From IMG/VR virus record IMGVR_UViG_3300031787_000197, positions 1 to 47,958 of that record: a stretch of DNA of 47,958 bases. One strand, written 5' to 3'. Both the position numbers and the translations under genes were made by a program. This DNA comes from a virus. Below the pieces are notes generated by a model that searched no databases, had not been told where the DNA came from, and saw only the letters and a program-made list of their open reading frames with translations. Within the stretch, counting starts at the first letter, position 1; each line of letters starts with the position of its first letter. Positions 38,921-47,958 of the stretch are shown piece after piece.

Positions 38921-41900
38921 TGCCAGAAAAAGAAAACTATATTAACAGACCAGCGGTGGCTTTGGGTTTACCTAAAACACCAAATGTTCCATTCCCATCT
39001 ACACAAAAAGGTAATCTGAGTGATACAAAAACTCTTTCTGTAAATGATTACTTTACAGAAAAAATGAATGCTGTAAAACCTAAAGGTGTTGCAGATATTC
39101 CTATATCATCTGTTTATATAGGAAATAGATATGATGAAACTAGACCAGGTACAAATTATGAAGAAATGGCTGGTCAACAACAGTCTGCTTGGGATAAGCT
39201 TGCCAATGGTGTTGGTAAAATGGTTGGTACAGCTGCTACATCATTTGGATCTGGTACATTAGGGCTTGTATATGGTGCATTATCTGTGCCTTTCAAAGGA
39301 TGGTCATCTCTTATAGATAACGATGTTACTAGAAGTTTAGACAATATGTCTAAAAACTTAGAGAATATTCTTCCAAACTATTACACTCAAACTGAAAAAG
39401 ATGCTGAATGGTATTCACCAGATAATATTCTTACAGCAAATTTTTGGTCTGATAAGATAATTAAAAATTTAGGATTTTCATTAGGTGCCCTTGGAGGTGG
39501 TGTTGCTTGGAGTAAACTTTTTCAAGCAATTGGAGTTACAAATAAATTAGTTCAAGTTGGTCGTGGGCTTGAAACAGCTACAGCTGTAGAAGCTGCAATA
39601 AACACTGCTCCTAATCTGAAGAAATTTACTGCTTTTGAGGGTGCGTTAAATTCGACTGCTGGTAAATATCTCAGAGAAAAGGCAGCTTCAGCATTAGTGC
39701 AATCTGATAGAATTTTAACTTCTACAATGGGAACATTTGGAGAGGCTTCTATTGAAGGATTGCAAAGCATGAATCAATTTAGAGAAAAAGCAATTGAGGA
39801 ATTTAGAGAAAAATATGGATACAATCCAACAGGAGATGATTTAGAAAGAATTAATGATTTTTCTAAAAAAATTGGAATGTACACATGGGGAATGAACTCA
39901 ATTCTTCTAACTGCAACTAACTACATATCTCTCCCTAAGATATTAAACTCATCGAAGAAAGCTGAAAGAGCAATAATAAACGATGTTTATCAAGAGACAG
40001 TTGGCGATGTATTTCAAAAATACACTGCTAAAACATATGCTGGAAAATTAATTAGTGGTGTAAGAGGTGCTGGTAGATTGTTATTTGCTCCAAGTGAGGC
40101 TTTTGAAGAAGGTGCTCAGTTTGCCATAGAATCAGGCGTAAGTAATTATTTCCAAAGAGGATATGATAATGCAGAAAATGTTAAGTCTTTTGTTAAAGAT
40201 TTTAATAATGCTGTAGGAAATGTTTTTGGTGAGGGTTTAGAAGAAGCAATTTCTACAAAAGAAGGATTGGAAAGTATATTAATTGGAGGTCTTTCTGGGG
40301 GAATGCAGCAAGCTGGTTATATTGGTACTTACAAAGATGAACAAGGAAATACAAAGTTTGGATTTGGTAAATCTGGTATTCTTGGTGAACAAGGGTTGTT
40401 TGGACTTGGTGGAGAAAAAGGAATAAATACAGATATCGCTGTAAGTGCTCTGAATAAAACCAATATAAAGAAAGTTTTAATAGATCAGGCTAAATACTTG
40501 GGAGCAGCAATGGGTTCTCAAAAACTTAGACAAGGTGCTATAGAAGCAAACGATACATTTTCTGAAAAAGATTATGAGAACGACTATTTGTTCTCATATG
40601 TTATGCCTAGAGTAAAATATGGAAAAGGAAGTTCTATTGAGAACGAACTAAAGATGTATGAGAAACAGGCAATGGATGACGATGGTTTTCGTGAACTTCA
40701 AAATGAGGAAATAGTTAATAAGAATGAAACAAGAGAACAATTTCTTAGTAGGATAAACAAAATAAGAAACACTGTAAAATCTACAGAAAAAATATATTCT
40801 GCTATTTCTGATAAGTATAGTGGTTCAATGGATGATGGTGTAATAGATAAGCTCACTTATGCAGCATCAAAGATTAGATTTTATGATGAAAGAATTCCTG
40901 AAATTAATTCTGGTATAGTTGGAATTGATACGCAACCATTGGTTGATGAACTTTTAAAAACAGGGAAACTTACAAAAGGTGCGAAATTATCAGAAGAAAC
41001 AATTAAATATATAGAGGATCAAATAAAGGAAACAAGTGCTACAGACGATGATGTACAAGATAAAGTGGATTTAGTTGAATCTTTGTCTGAATCAGTTTTA
41101 AGAAGACGAATGTTTATAGATGACTATAACGACATTCTAAAATCTCCAGAAAAGTATAAAGAAGTTAGTAAAGAAGTTGTTAAACCAGAAGACATAGCTA
41201 AAAGACCAAGGATTAAGGTTGTTACACAAGAAGGTGATGGTGAAATTATTGTAGGAGAAGAATATTTTGCTGGAAAAAGAGTTAGTGTAAAAGAAACTGA
41301 AGGAAAGGTGTTGGACATCACCAGGTTCAAAATACTTGAAGAAACTCCTGAAGGGAATATAAAATTACAAACTCCTGATGGTAAAATTCACACAGTTAGT
41401 AAAAAGGCATTTGAAAAGATTACATTGGGAAGAGTGGCTGATGTTGATACAGATAATGCTAAGTTTTTTGTAGAAACCTATGATCATATATTCACTTATA
41501 ATAGAGGGGGTGGTAAAAAAGTTGAAGGTAGACTGTTTTATGATAAAACAAATGATTCTCTTACATTCAAATCTTTTGATGGAAAATTTATTAAAAGAGT
41601 GACAAGAGATCAATTCTCTCCCAAGGAAGGATATAATGTAGCTCAAATATATTCTAACAAAAAATTTACACAAATAGCTGAACAAGCATCTAAAGAACCT
41701 GTATCTCTAGATGAAAAACTTGCTACAAGAAATCAGATAATTGCTGATTTGTATGATAGTAGTAAAAGTAGACTTGATGAGATAAACAAGAAATTAGAGT
41801 CTAACAAGAAAAAGCTTTCTGAAACAGTGGAAGCTTTGGACAATCTTTCTAAAACAAAAGAAGGACTTCCTAGGAAGAAGTTTACAAAAGCTATTAGAAA

Positions 41901-44900
41901 AACAATTGACACTCTTACAAAAATAAAGTCTGATGTTGAAACTGAAATTTTACAATTAGAGGTGGAGAAGGAAGAGCTTGAATTGATGCTTCCTTATTTT
42001 CAGGACTTGGCACAGAATGCACAAGAACTTCCAGAAAAGGGTGGAGAACTCTTAAGTGAGTTGAAGGAACAAATCGGAAGTCTTGAAGAAATGATTGATA
42101 ATACAGACACTGCTATTAAGTCTGGGAAGTCATTATTAAAGTCTGTGGAAAGTGCTCTTGACAATGCTCTTTCTTTAATGAATGATTTTGTTAGAAGAAT
42201 TAAAGAAGAAAACCCCAATGTTCCTCTTTCTGTAGAAGAATTACAAGCTCGCCTTGAGAAATATCAGGGAGAAGAAGGAGCTAAACAGTTTATTTCTGAA
42301 AAGCTTGGATTTACAGAACTTGTAATGGAACTACAGGATCAAATAGATTCTTTTGGAGAAGAATTGAAAATTCCTGATTTAACGAAGAGAGTGGAATCTT
42401 TAACAGAACAGATTAAAGAACTTGAGTTAGGAATAGATGGTCTGATGATAGAACAGATGGCAAAACAAAAGGTGCTAGACACTCTTGAGGAATATGCTGA
42501 AAGAATAAAGAAACAGAAAGAAGAAGAGGCAAAACTTAAGAAGAATCAAGAGTTAAGAACTCAACTACTTGGTACAAATAGTAATGACGTAGCTAATAAT
42601 GTAAGCGAGTCTAAAACCTATCAGCAAGAATCCAAAAAAGAGGATTTGGCTGTTGTAGGTAGTACAATGGCTCCTTCCTATAAAGATGCTGAAAAACCTT
42701 TTAACCAAAGAGCAAATAGGTTCGGATTCAGATTTAATTCTCTAGAGAACAGGGATGATATCAAGGGAATAGTTGTCACAGCTAATACAGAAGATCAGCT
42801 TATTCCTGGACTTACAAATAAGCTTGTAGAAGGAACAAACATTCCTACAGATGGGATTATTGCTCTTGTAATGGTGCAGGATAATGGAGATGGTACATTC
42901 ACACCTGTGGATGAATTTGGTGCTCCTATTCCTGAGGGTGCAAATCTATTAGATCTTGCTGTGTTTCAAGTGTTTCCAGAGTCTAAGCTTACAGCAAATT
43001 ACGATGGTCAGACACAAACAATGTTTAGGGACACAACACCAGATTATGTTGAAAAAGCTCTCAGAGAACAATATGCTAAGTGGAGAGAGGAAAGACTGAA
43101 GGAAACAGAACTTGGTGAACCAAAGAGCATATCTGCATCTTTTGGTATTCCTAAGTATGTAACATATATAACTCCTGGTGGGAAAGAAGAAACAGATCAT
43201 GATGCTCGTACATCTGCAGAAGATGCTGGACTAATCACCTTTGCAGATCTTGCAGAAAAGCATCTCATCACTGTTGCTACAAACAATGATGCTGTATCTA
43301 ATGGATCTGTTACATTCAATACACCATTAGGTAGGGTGTTTTTGAAAGTTCCTGGTGGGATGGCTAAATTGTTTAACACTAAATTTTCCAACAAAAAAGC
43401 CACTCTCATATATGATGTAATTCATCAACTTGCTAAAAACTCTCTTGAAGATGGGTCTGTGAAAACAGATAGATCACAAAGACTCATGACATGGTTAAAA
43501 TCAGTGGTGTATTGGGGTATACCAAAGAATCTTCAAACAGGAGAACGTAAAGAAGCTAAATTTAACAGTGTGTTCTTTGAAGATGTTCCTACAGCTGATG
43601 GAACCACAGAAACTAGATTGTTTATATCGGGAAGAGGTGCAAGTTTTGAATTTTCTCCAACAGGTCTTGAGCAAAACAGAGACACAATAATTGCTCTCCT
43701 GGAGGGAATGTACCATAACGCAAATGCTACATCTCTTAATGCTGAGGGTAAATTCAAACAACCATATTTTGAAATAGTAGGTCTTGACAAAGAGGGGAAT
43801 CCTATATTCAAAGAATGGAAAAATTATCAGTCCTACCTGCTATCAGATAAAGATGCTGATGGTAAAAAAAGAACTGGTGCGGATATTCCACTTACAACAA
43901 AATTCAGACCTCTTAAAGGAGAAGGTGATGTAAATAGAGAAGGTATATATTTTACATTAAATGACACAATTGATGATTACATTATTCCTCAAAAACCTGT
44001 TGTAAAATCAGCTCCTGCTCCACAAGCTGCTCCCACTGCTCCTGCAGCACAACCAGCTACAAATTCTTACAAGCTGGATGGTACAATGGAAACTATGACA
44101 TTGGGTACATTTGGAGATGTCAAGTTTTCAATTGATGGTAAGGTGTTTGCTGAAATAATGCAAAAGCAAATGGAGGAAACAGGAGAACCATTTAAAGTGA
44201 CAGTTGATGTTCAAAAGGAATTAATTGATAGAGGAGCATTAAATTTTGAAATTCCTGAAACAGTTGAAGATGCTGTTGACAAAGCTAAAGGAAAAGGAAA
44301 AGATTTTGCAAGGGCGGTTATTGTCACTTCTATAATAAAGAAAGCATCTACTTCTGTAAAAATAGAAGTTCCTTCTACAGGAATTGCTCCTACAGCACCA
44401 GCTCCTACAGCTCCTGTAGTTTCTGATATAGAAGCTAATCAATTAACAGCAGAAGAAGCTGATTGGTTATATAATAACATTAAACAAATTACTGATAAGT
44501 ATAATAGTTCTACACTAGCTGATTCAGCTGATCCCAATTTAAAAACACCTTTAAAATTTGGAGATACTACTGTAACAGCAATTGAACCTAGGGCTGGTGA
44601 TAAATCTTATATTTGGTTTGAAAGACCAACAGGTAAATGGTTAATTTCAATTGATGAAAGAGATGGTAAACAGTATTTAACTTTGTCAAAATTCAATGAC
44701 AAAGGTACGTACTATGCTCAGAGTATTTCTGAAGAAGAATTACAGAAACTTGTTGATACATCTGGATTAAGAAGTTTAATAGATTCTATATATAAGGATA
44801 CTAATATTAAACAACCTGAAACAAGAAGAGACCAGTTTGAAGCTCAAAACGCTCTTCAGCAAAAGTATGGTTTAAAAAGAACATATAAAGATATTGTTAA

Positions 44901-47900
44901 AGAACTAGCTGCTTTAGAAGGAGCTAAACCTACTGCTCCTACAGGAGGAGCATTTGCAAACAGAAAGAAAGGGAACAATGTTGATAATGAGGCATACAGG
45001 TTGAAACTAGCAGAAGAAGCAAATAGATTTGAAGGAGAGAATTGGACTAAACTAGAACAATGGCTTAAAAAGAACTTTCCAAACATTCCTGTATATAGAG
45101 TGAAGAACGTGCTTAGAACAACAAATGGTTTACAGGCATGGGGTAAGTTTAGAGATGGAGCTATTTACATTTATCAAAATGCTGAGGTGGGTACAGCCTA
45201 CCATGAGGTGTTTGAGGCTGTATGGAAAATGTTTGCTGATGCAGATGAACGTGTTGCTGTTCTTAAAGAGTTTAGAGCAAGAAAAGGATCTTACACAGAT
45301 GCATTCACTGGTAAACAAGTAGAATATGCTACAGCTACAGATCAAGAAATAAAAGAACAATTAGCTGAAGAGTTTAGAGACTATGTAATGTCTGGTAAGA
45401 TTCCTGCAAAACCTACAGTGGGTAAACCATTCATTCTCAAGCTATTTGCTGATCTTGCATCCTTTATTAAGGAGTTTTTCACTGGTGTGAAAGCTCAAAC
45501 AAACACAGCTAATCTATTTGCTAAAATAGGAAATGGATATTACAAAGACTATATTCCATTTGAAACCAATCTATCTTACGCAAAAACAGGCATTATTGAT
45601 ATAGAAGATGCTCCTCCAACAGTTGAAGATGAGTATAGACTGGATAGAGTTCCTGGTGTACAAAGAGGTGAAATCATGCAACACATGACATACACCCTTT
45701 TGTCTAGTCTCAGTAAGACCAATCAAAGCATATTCCAAATATCTAAACTTGGGGCTAAAAAGAAAGAAACATACGATGATCTTAGAGAGAATGTACTTGA
45801 TGTATTAGGAAATAAAGCAGACTCGTATGATAAAGATCTTAATGAGGGTTTAATTACAAAAGAAGTACATGCTTCTAAAGTGGAACCTATTGCAAAACTT
45901 TACAATGAGGTGCATGATAATTGGGAAGAGTTTATTGAAGAGCATGAGGATTTCTTAAAGCCTTACGGTATTGAGTTTGATGAGAACGATGATCTTCAAT
46001 TAACAGATGAGAACAAAGTTAAAGAAAGTGACTTCATCGATGCTAGAAAGGTAGACGGATTTAGAAAAGCAAATGCTGCTATTAAAATGTTGCTTGCCAC
46101 TGTTCCTATTTCTAGAATTGTAGATGGTAAACCTCAAATAGTTCCTAATACAATAGGTGGTGCCACTCTTCTTCCTGCAGATAAAGTGTTCATCACTCTG
46201 AAGAACGAACTTTATGATGCTACCAACTTAGACACTATGTTGGAAAAGTTTAGGAAGTTTGCTCTAAACAATCCTAACTACTGGTCCCTATACAGAAGAC
46301 TTACAAAGAATCTTCCTACAGAAACAGATAAGTACACAAAGGTGACTGCTAAACACGACTGGCAATTGATGGGTGCTTTCTGGAAACTTATGAAAGGACA
46401 GAACCCTGATGTAAAAACAGTGTTTATTCTTCCTTCTGGAGATGTTGTTGTAGGGGATGCTAACTTATCAAGTGATGCTGCTCAGGCTAAGTATGACTTC
46501 ATGAACGATATTATTTCCAAAATAAGAGAAGGAAAGAATAAATATATTGTCTATGGTCTAGATACAAAAACATTTAATTCTACAGATTCGCTAAAAAGAG
46601 TAGAACTAAATCCTTCAGAACTAAGCACTTACACTAAATTCTTAAATGAGATAGGTATTGACTTTGATGTAAAAGATGCAAAGAAACTAAGAGGTAATTC
46701 AAAAACTCTATTTGTAGAAGCTGTGAATGGTATTAGAAACAGCATGATTAGGATGAAAGAGATCAAGTCTCTTACCAAGAAAACGTTAGACATGGACAAA
46801 CGTTTAACGCAACTTGGAACAGTTCAAGCGGCTATAAAAAGTCCTGACTTTGAAAGTACATATTTCAACTTGAATGGAGAACGTGTACAAACCTATCTTG
46901 GAACTAATGCACTAAGTAATTTACATGATGTTATATCTACGCTAAAAAACTTTAGTGAGCTGGCTGGTACAAAATATAGCTATCTACTTACAGATGTATT
47001 TACATCAACAGTCAAAGATGGTGCACCTGTTCCTGGAGGAAGTAGCATGGTTCTTAAGAGAATGTTTAATATTGATGGTGGTACAGGAAACAGAATAGCT
47101 GGAACTGAAAGTATCTTGCAAACAGCTTATGTAGATGGTACGGTAAATGAGGAAAATGGTAAAAGCAAAGAGTCTTCAAAGTTGAACTATAGAGAGCGTT
47201 TTCTACAAGAGATAAATCTTAACTTGAATGGGTATTACTTAAACCTTGTTCCTGGAGATTCTTCTCTTGAGCATGCTGTAAAACTTCACGAACCTGAAGA
47301 TCCTTTTATCAGTGAAGAAACTGTAAAAGCCACTGGATTGCAAAAAGCTGTTGAAATATTTGCAGACTATTTTATATCTGAAGTGGAGCTTGCAAGAGAT
47401 GGTCGTAAGATTGCAAAGGTGGAAGGTAGAACCAAGAACGATCTTAGATTCTTTAAATCTATTCTTGGAGAAAAGCTTCATAATCAAATTATTTCAGAAA
47501 AGAACTCAAAGTATACTTCTGAAGAGTTGTATTATGGCAAGGGTAATTTTAAAGGATATAAAGCACAAATAGATGCTGCTGTAGAATCTTTCATAAACAA
47601 TGAAGCTAAGCAGACAGAAGAAATACTAAAAAAATACGGAATAGTATATTACACAGAAGAAGGTCTTCAAGTGGACGCAATAGAGTTTTCTGAAAAGGAA
47701 AAGTTTACAGAAGAAGATCTTGCTAGAAACTTGAAAACACTTAGTGCAAACTATATAATCGCAAATATAGAGTTGCATAAAGTTCTCTACTCAGACCCAT
47801 ACCAATATAAAGACGAGCTTAAGCGTGTTAAAAGTTTTAATTCACCTAGACAAGCATTAATGGATTCTGATGATGTAAACGTTGCCCTGGAAAAGACCTA

Positions 47901-47958
47901 TAACGAGGGTTATGAACCAGGAGATGCTGGATATACAGAAATGTCGAGAAACTATCTG
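38920..47958 (+). CDS. giant virion protein, likely leads into virion RNA polymerase (partial, 3,013 codons)
   Basis: Starts at ATG 38920, overlapping the previous TAA, and stays open to the window end. Order of parts: polar start; hydrophobic Gly-rich segments (TLGLVYGALSVPFKG near residue 107; LGFSLGALGGGVAW near 186; SILIGGLSGGMQQ); long coiled coil (about 930-1210); beta/alpha domain; Ala/Pro linkers near 1698 and 1825; a degenerate zincin, YHEVFE at H2095-E2099 with LAEEF at 2148-2152 as third ligand; then helical domains. Near residue 2943, ANYIIANIELHKVLYSDPYQ and KDELKRVKSF resemble the segment next to the catalytic core of crAss-like virion RNA polymerases. No DxDGD catalytic motif is within the window, so the polymerase call depends on unseen sequence. 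Confidence 0.65.
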   Translation, partial: MPEKENYINRPAVALGLPKTPNVPFPSTQKGNLSDTKTLSVNDYFTEKMNAVKPKGVADIPISSVYIGNRYDETRPGTNYEEMAGQQQSAWDKLANGVGKMVGTAATSFGSGTLGLVYGALSVPFKGWSSLIDNDVTRSLDNMSKNLENILPNYYTQTEKDAEWYSPDNILTANFWSDKIIKNLGFSLGALGGGVAWSKLFQAIGVTNKLVQVGRGLETATAVEAAINTAPNLKKFTAFEGALNSTAGKYLREKAASALVQSDRILTSTMGTFGEASIEGLQSMNQFREKAIEEFREKYGYNPTGDDLERINDFSKKIGMYTWGMNSILLTATNYISLPKILNSSKKAERAIINDVYQETVGDVFQKYTAKTYAGKLISGVRGAGRLLFAPSEAFEEGAQFAIESGVSNYFQRGYDNAENVKSFVKDFNNAVGNVFGEGLEEAISTKEGLESILIGGLSGGMQQAGYIGTYKDEQGNTKFGFGKSGILGEQGLFGLGGEKGINTDIAVSALNKTNIKKVLIDQAKYLGAAMGSQKLRQGAIEANDTFSEKDYENDYLFSYVMPRVKYGKGSSIENELKMYEKQAMDDDGFRELQNEEIVNKNETREQFLSRINKIRNTVKSTEKIYSAISDKYSGSMDDGVIDKLTYAASKIRFYDERIPEINSGIVGIDTQPLVDELLKTGKLTKGAKLSEETIKYIEDQIKETSATDDDVQDKVDLVESLSESVLRRRMFIDDYNDILKSPEKYKEVSKEVVKPEDIAKRPRIKVVTQEGDGEIIVGEEYFAGKRVSVKETEGKVLDITRFKILEETPEGNIKLQTPDGKIHTVSKKAFEKITLGRVADVDTDNAKFFVETYDHIFTYNRGGGKKVEGRLFYDKTNDSLTFKSFDGKFIKRVTRDQFSPKEGYNVAQIYSNKKFTQIAEQASKEPVSLDEKLATRNQIIADLYDSSKSRLDEINKKLESNKKKLSETVEALDNLSKTKEGLPRKKFTKAIRKTIDTLTKIKSDVETEILQLEVEKEELELMLPYFQDLAQNAQELPEKGGELLSELKEQIGSLEEMIDNTDTAIKSGKSLLKSVESALDNALSLMNDFVRRIKEENPNVPLSVEELQARLEKYQGEEGAKQFISEKLGFTELVMELQDQIDSFGEELKIPDLTKRVESLTEQIKELELGIDGLMIEQMAKQKVLDTLEEYAERIKKQKEEEAKLKKNQELRTQLLGTNSNDVANNVSESKTYQQESKKEDLAVVGSTMAPSYKDAEKPFNQRANRFGFRFNSLENRDDIKGIVVTANTEDQLIPGLTNKLVEGTNIPTDGIIALVMVQDNGDGTFTPVDEFGAPIPEGANLLDLAVFQVFPESKLTANYDGQTQTMFRDTTPDYVEKALREQYAKWREERLKETELGEPKSISASFGIPKYVTYITPGGKEETDHDARTSAEDAGLITFADLAEKHLITVATNNDAVSNGSVTFNTPLGRVFLKVPGGMAKLFNTKFSNKKATLIYDVIHQLAKNSLEDGSVKTDRSQRLMTWLKSVVYWGIPKNLQTGERKEAKFNSVFFEDVPTADGTTETRLFISGRGASFEFSPTGLEQNRDTIIALLEGMYHNANATSLNAEGKFKQPYFEIVGLDKEGNPIFKEWKNYQSYLLSDKDADGKKRTGADIPLTTKFRPLKGEGDVNREGIYFTLNDTIDDYIIPQKPVVKSAPAPQAAPTAPAAQPATNSYKLDGTMETMTLGTFGDVKFSIDGKVFAEIMQKQMEETGEPFKVTVDVQKELIDRGALNFEIPETVEDAVDKAKGKGKDFARAVIVTSIIKKASTSVKIEVPSTGIAPTAPAPTAPVVSDIEANQLTAEEADWLYNNIKQITDKYNSSTLADSADPNLKTPLKFGDTTVTAIEPRAGDKSYIWFERPTGKWLISIDERDGKQYLTLSKFNDKGTYYAQSISEEELQKLVDTSGLRSLIDSIYKDTNIKQPETRRDQFEAQNALQQKYGLKRTYKDIVKELAALEGAKPTAPTGGAFANRKKGNNVDNEAYRLKLAEEANRFEGENWTKLEQWLKKNFPNIPVYRVKNVLRTTNGLQAWGKFRDGAIYIYQNAEVGTAYHEVFEAVWKMFADADERVAVLKEFRARKGSYTDAFTGKQVEYATATDQEIKEQLAEEFRDYVMSGKIPAKPTVGKPFILKLFADLASFIKEFFTGVKAQTNTANLFAKIGNGYYKDYIPFETNLSYAKTGIIDIEDAPPTVEDEYRLDRVPGVQRGEIMQHMTYTLLSSLSKTNQSIFQISKLGAKKKETYDDLRENVLDVLGNKADSYDKDLNEGLITKEVHASKVEPIAKLYNEVHDNWEEFIEEHEDFLKPYGIEFDENDDLQLTDENKVKESDFIDARKVDGFRKANAAIKMLLATVPISRIVDGKPQIVPNTIGGATLLPADKVFITLKNELYDATNLDTMLEKFRKFALNNPNYWSLYRRLTKNLPTETDKYTKVTAKHDWQLMGAFWKLMKGQNPDVKTVFILPSGDVVVGDANLSSDAAQAKYDFMNDIISKIREGKNKYIVYGLDTKTFNSTDSLKRVELNPSELSTYTKFLNEIGIDFDVKDAKKLRGNSKTLFVEAVNGIRNSMIRMKEIKSLTKKTLDMDKRLTQLGTVQAAIKSPDFESTYFNLNGERVQTYLGTNALSNLHDVISTLKNFSELAGTKYSYLLTDVFTSTVKDGAPVPGGSSMVLKRMFNIDGGTGNRIAGTESILQTAYVDGTVNEENGKSKESSKLNYRERFLQEINLNLNGYYLNLVPGDSSLEHAVKLHEPEDPFISEETVKATGLQKAVEIFADYFISEVELARDGRKIAKVEGRTKNDLRFFKSILGEKLHNQIISEKNSKYTSEELYYGKGNFKGYKAQIDAAVESFINNEAKQTEEILKKYGIVYYTEEGLQVDAIEFSEKEKFTEEDLARNLKTLSANYIIANIELHKVLYSDPYQYKDELKRVKSFNSPRQALMDSDDVNVALEKTYNEGYEPGDAGYTEMSRNYL

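Noticed and set aside
43840-43875. DKDADGKK as the RNA polymerase DxDGD catalytic loop
   Set aside because: The order of acidic residues and the setting (Lys-rich loop in a beta domain) do not match, and the rest of the polymerase pattern is only near the right end.
1-47958. Integrase, lysogeny repressor, endolysin, DNA polymerase, transposon or attachment site
   Set aside because: None seen. The window covers only the accessory and virion modules.

Overview
The window is part of a tailed double-stranded DNA phage genome, most likely a crAss-like phage (order Crassvirales) that infects a member of the Bacteroidota. Four things support this. The late genes run in the crAss-like order: large terminase, portal, scaffold, HK97-type capsid, small head and ring proteins, an IHF-like protein, a tail-tubular/ring protein, a very large tail-stabilisation ('muzzle') protein, a set of large glycine-rich or coiled cargo-type proteins, and finally a giant ORF. 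Several proteins are recognisable as crAss-like families. Promoter-like sites follow the Bacteroidota pattern TTTG-N19/20-TAnnTTTR. Starts are preceded by A-rich leaders, not Shine-Dalgarno sequences. The DNA is AT-rich and uses the standard code: TAA, TAG and TGA all end genes, and no long gene needs a reassigned stop.

Region 1 (1-4590) is all on the minus strand. It is an accessory or early-type module of small genes, mostly of unknown function, with three tRNA-like genes among them and several rho-independent terminators. It holds a zinc-finger protein, a possible DUF4313-like protein, a two-TM membrane protein overlapping a tiny lipoprotein gene, another small membrane protein and a 130-residue unknown. 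The three tRNAs share the same 5' acceptor and D-arm start but have abnormal anticodon arms. The first seems to be a tRNA-Leu interrupted by a group I intron that runs off the window.

Region 2 (4591-4929) is a non-coding, G-rich, hairpin-rich divergent control region. Everything to its right is transcribed on the plus strand.

Region 3 (4930-20692) is the packaging and head module. A tightly overlapping operon encodes a winged-helix protein, an HU/IHF-like protein, a Cys-rich protein and four small proteins (one a candidate small terminase). These are followed by large terminase, portal, an SPFH/band-7 protein, scaffold, major capsid protein, a structured RNA spacer, head/ring proteins, a Thr-tailed surface protein, small Cys-rich proteins and a tail-collar fibre. 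A strong terminator lies at 20741-20769.

Region 4 (20823-36047) starts from its own promoter and makes the tail: a calcineurin-like phosphoesterase, a conserved structural protein, a second IHF-like protein, a ring/tail-tubular protein, the 1690-residue muzzle protein, and three conserved proteins. One of these carries a tandem duplication that looks ADP-ribosyltransferase-like.

Region 5 (36089-47958) starts from a near-perfect Bacteroidota promoter and encodes a 928-residue cargo-type protein and a giant ORF still open at the window end (3,013 codons seen). That ORF has a degenerate zincin motif and, at its right end, sequence that I think leads into a crAss-like virion RNA polymerase. No integrase, lysogeny repressor, endolysin, DNA polymerase or CRISPR array was seen. 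Family assignments rest on my reading of motifs, order and length, not on database searches.
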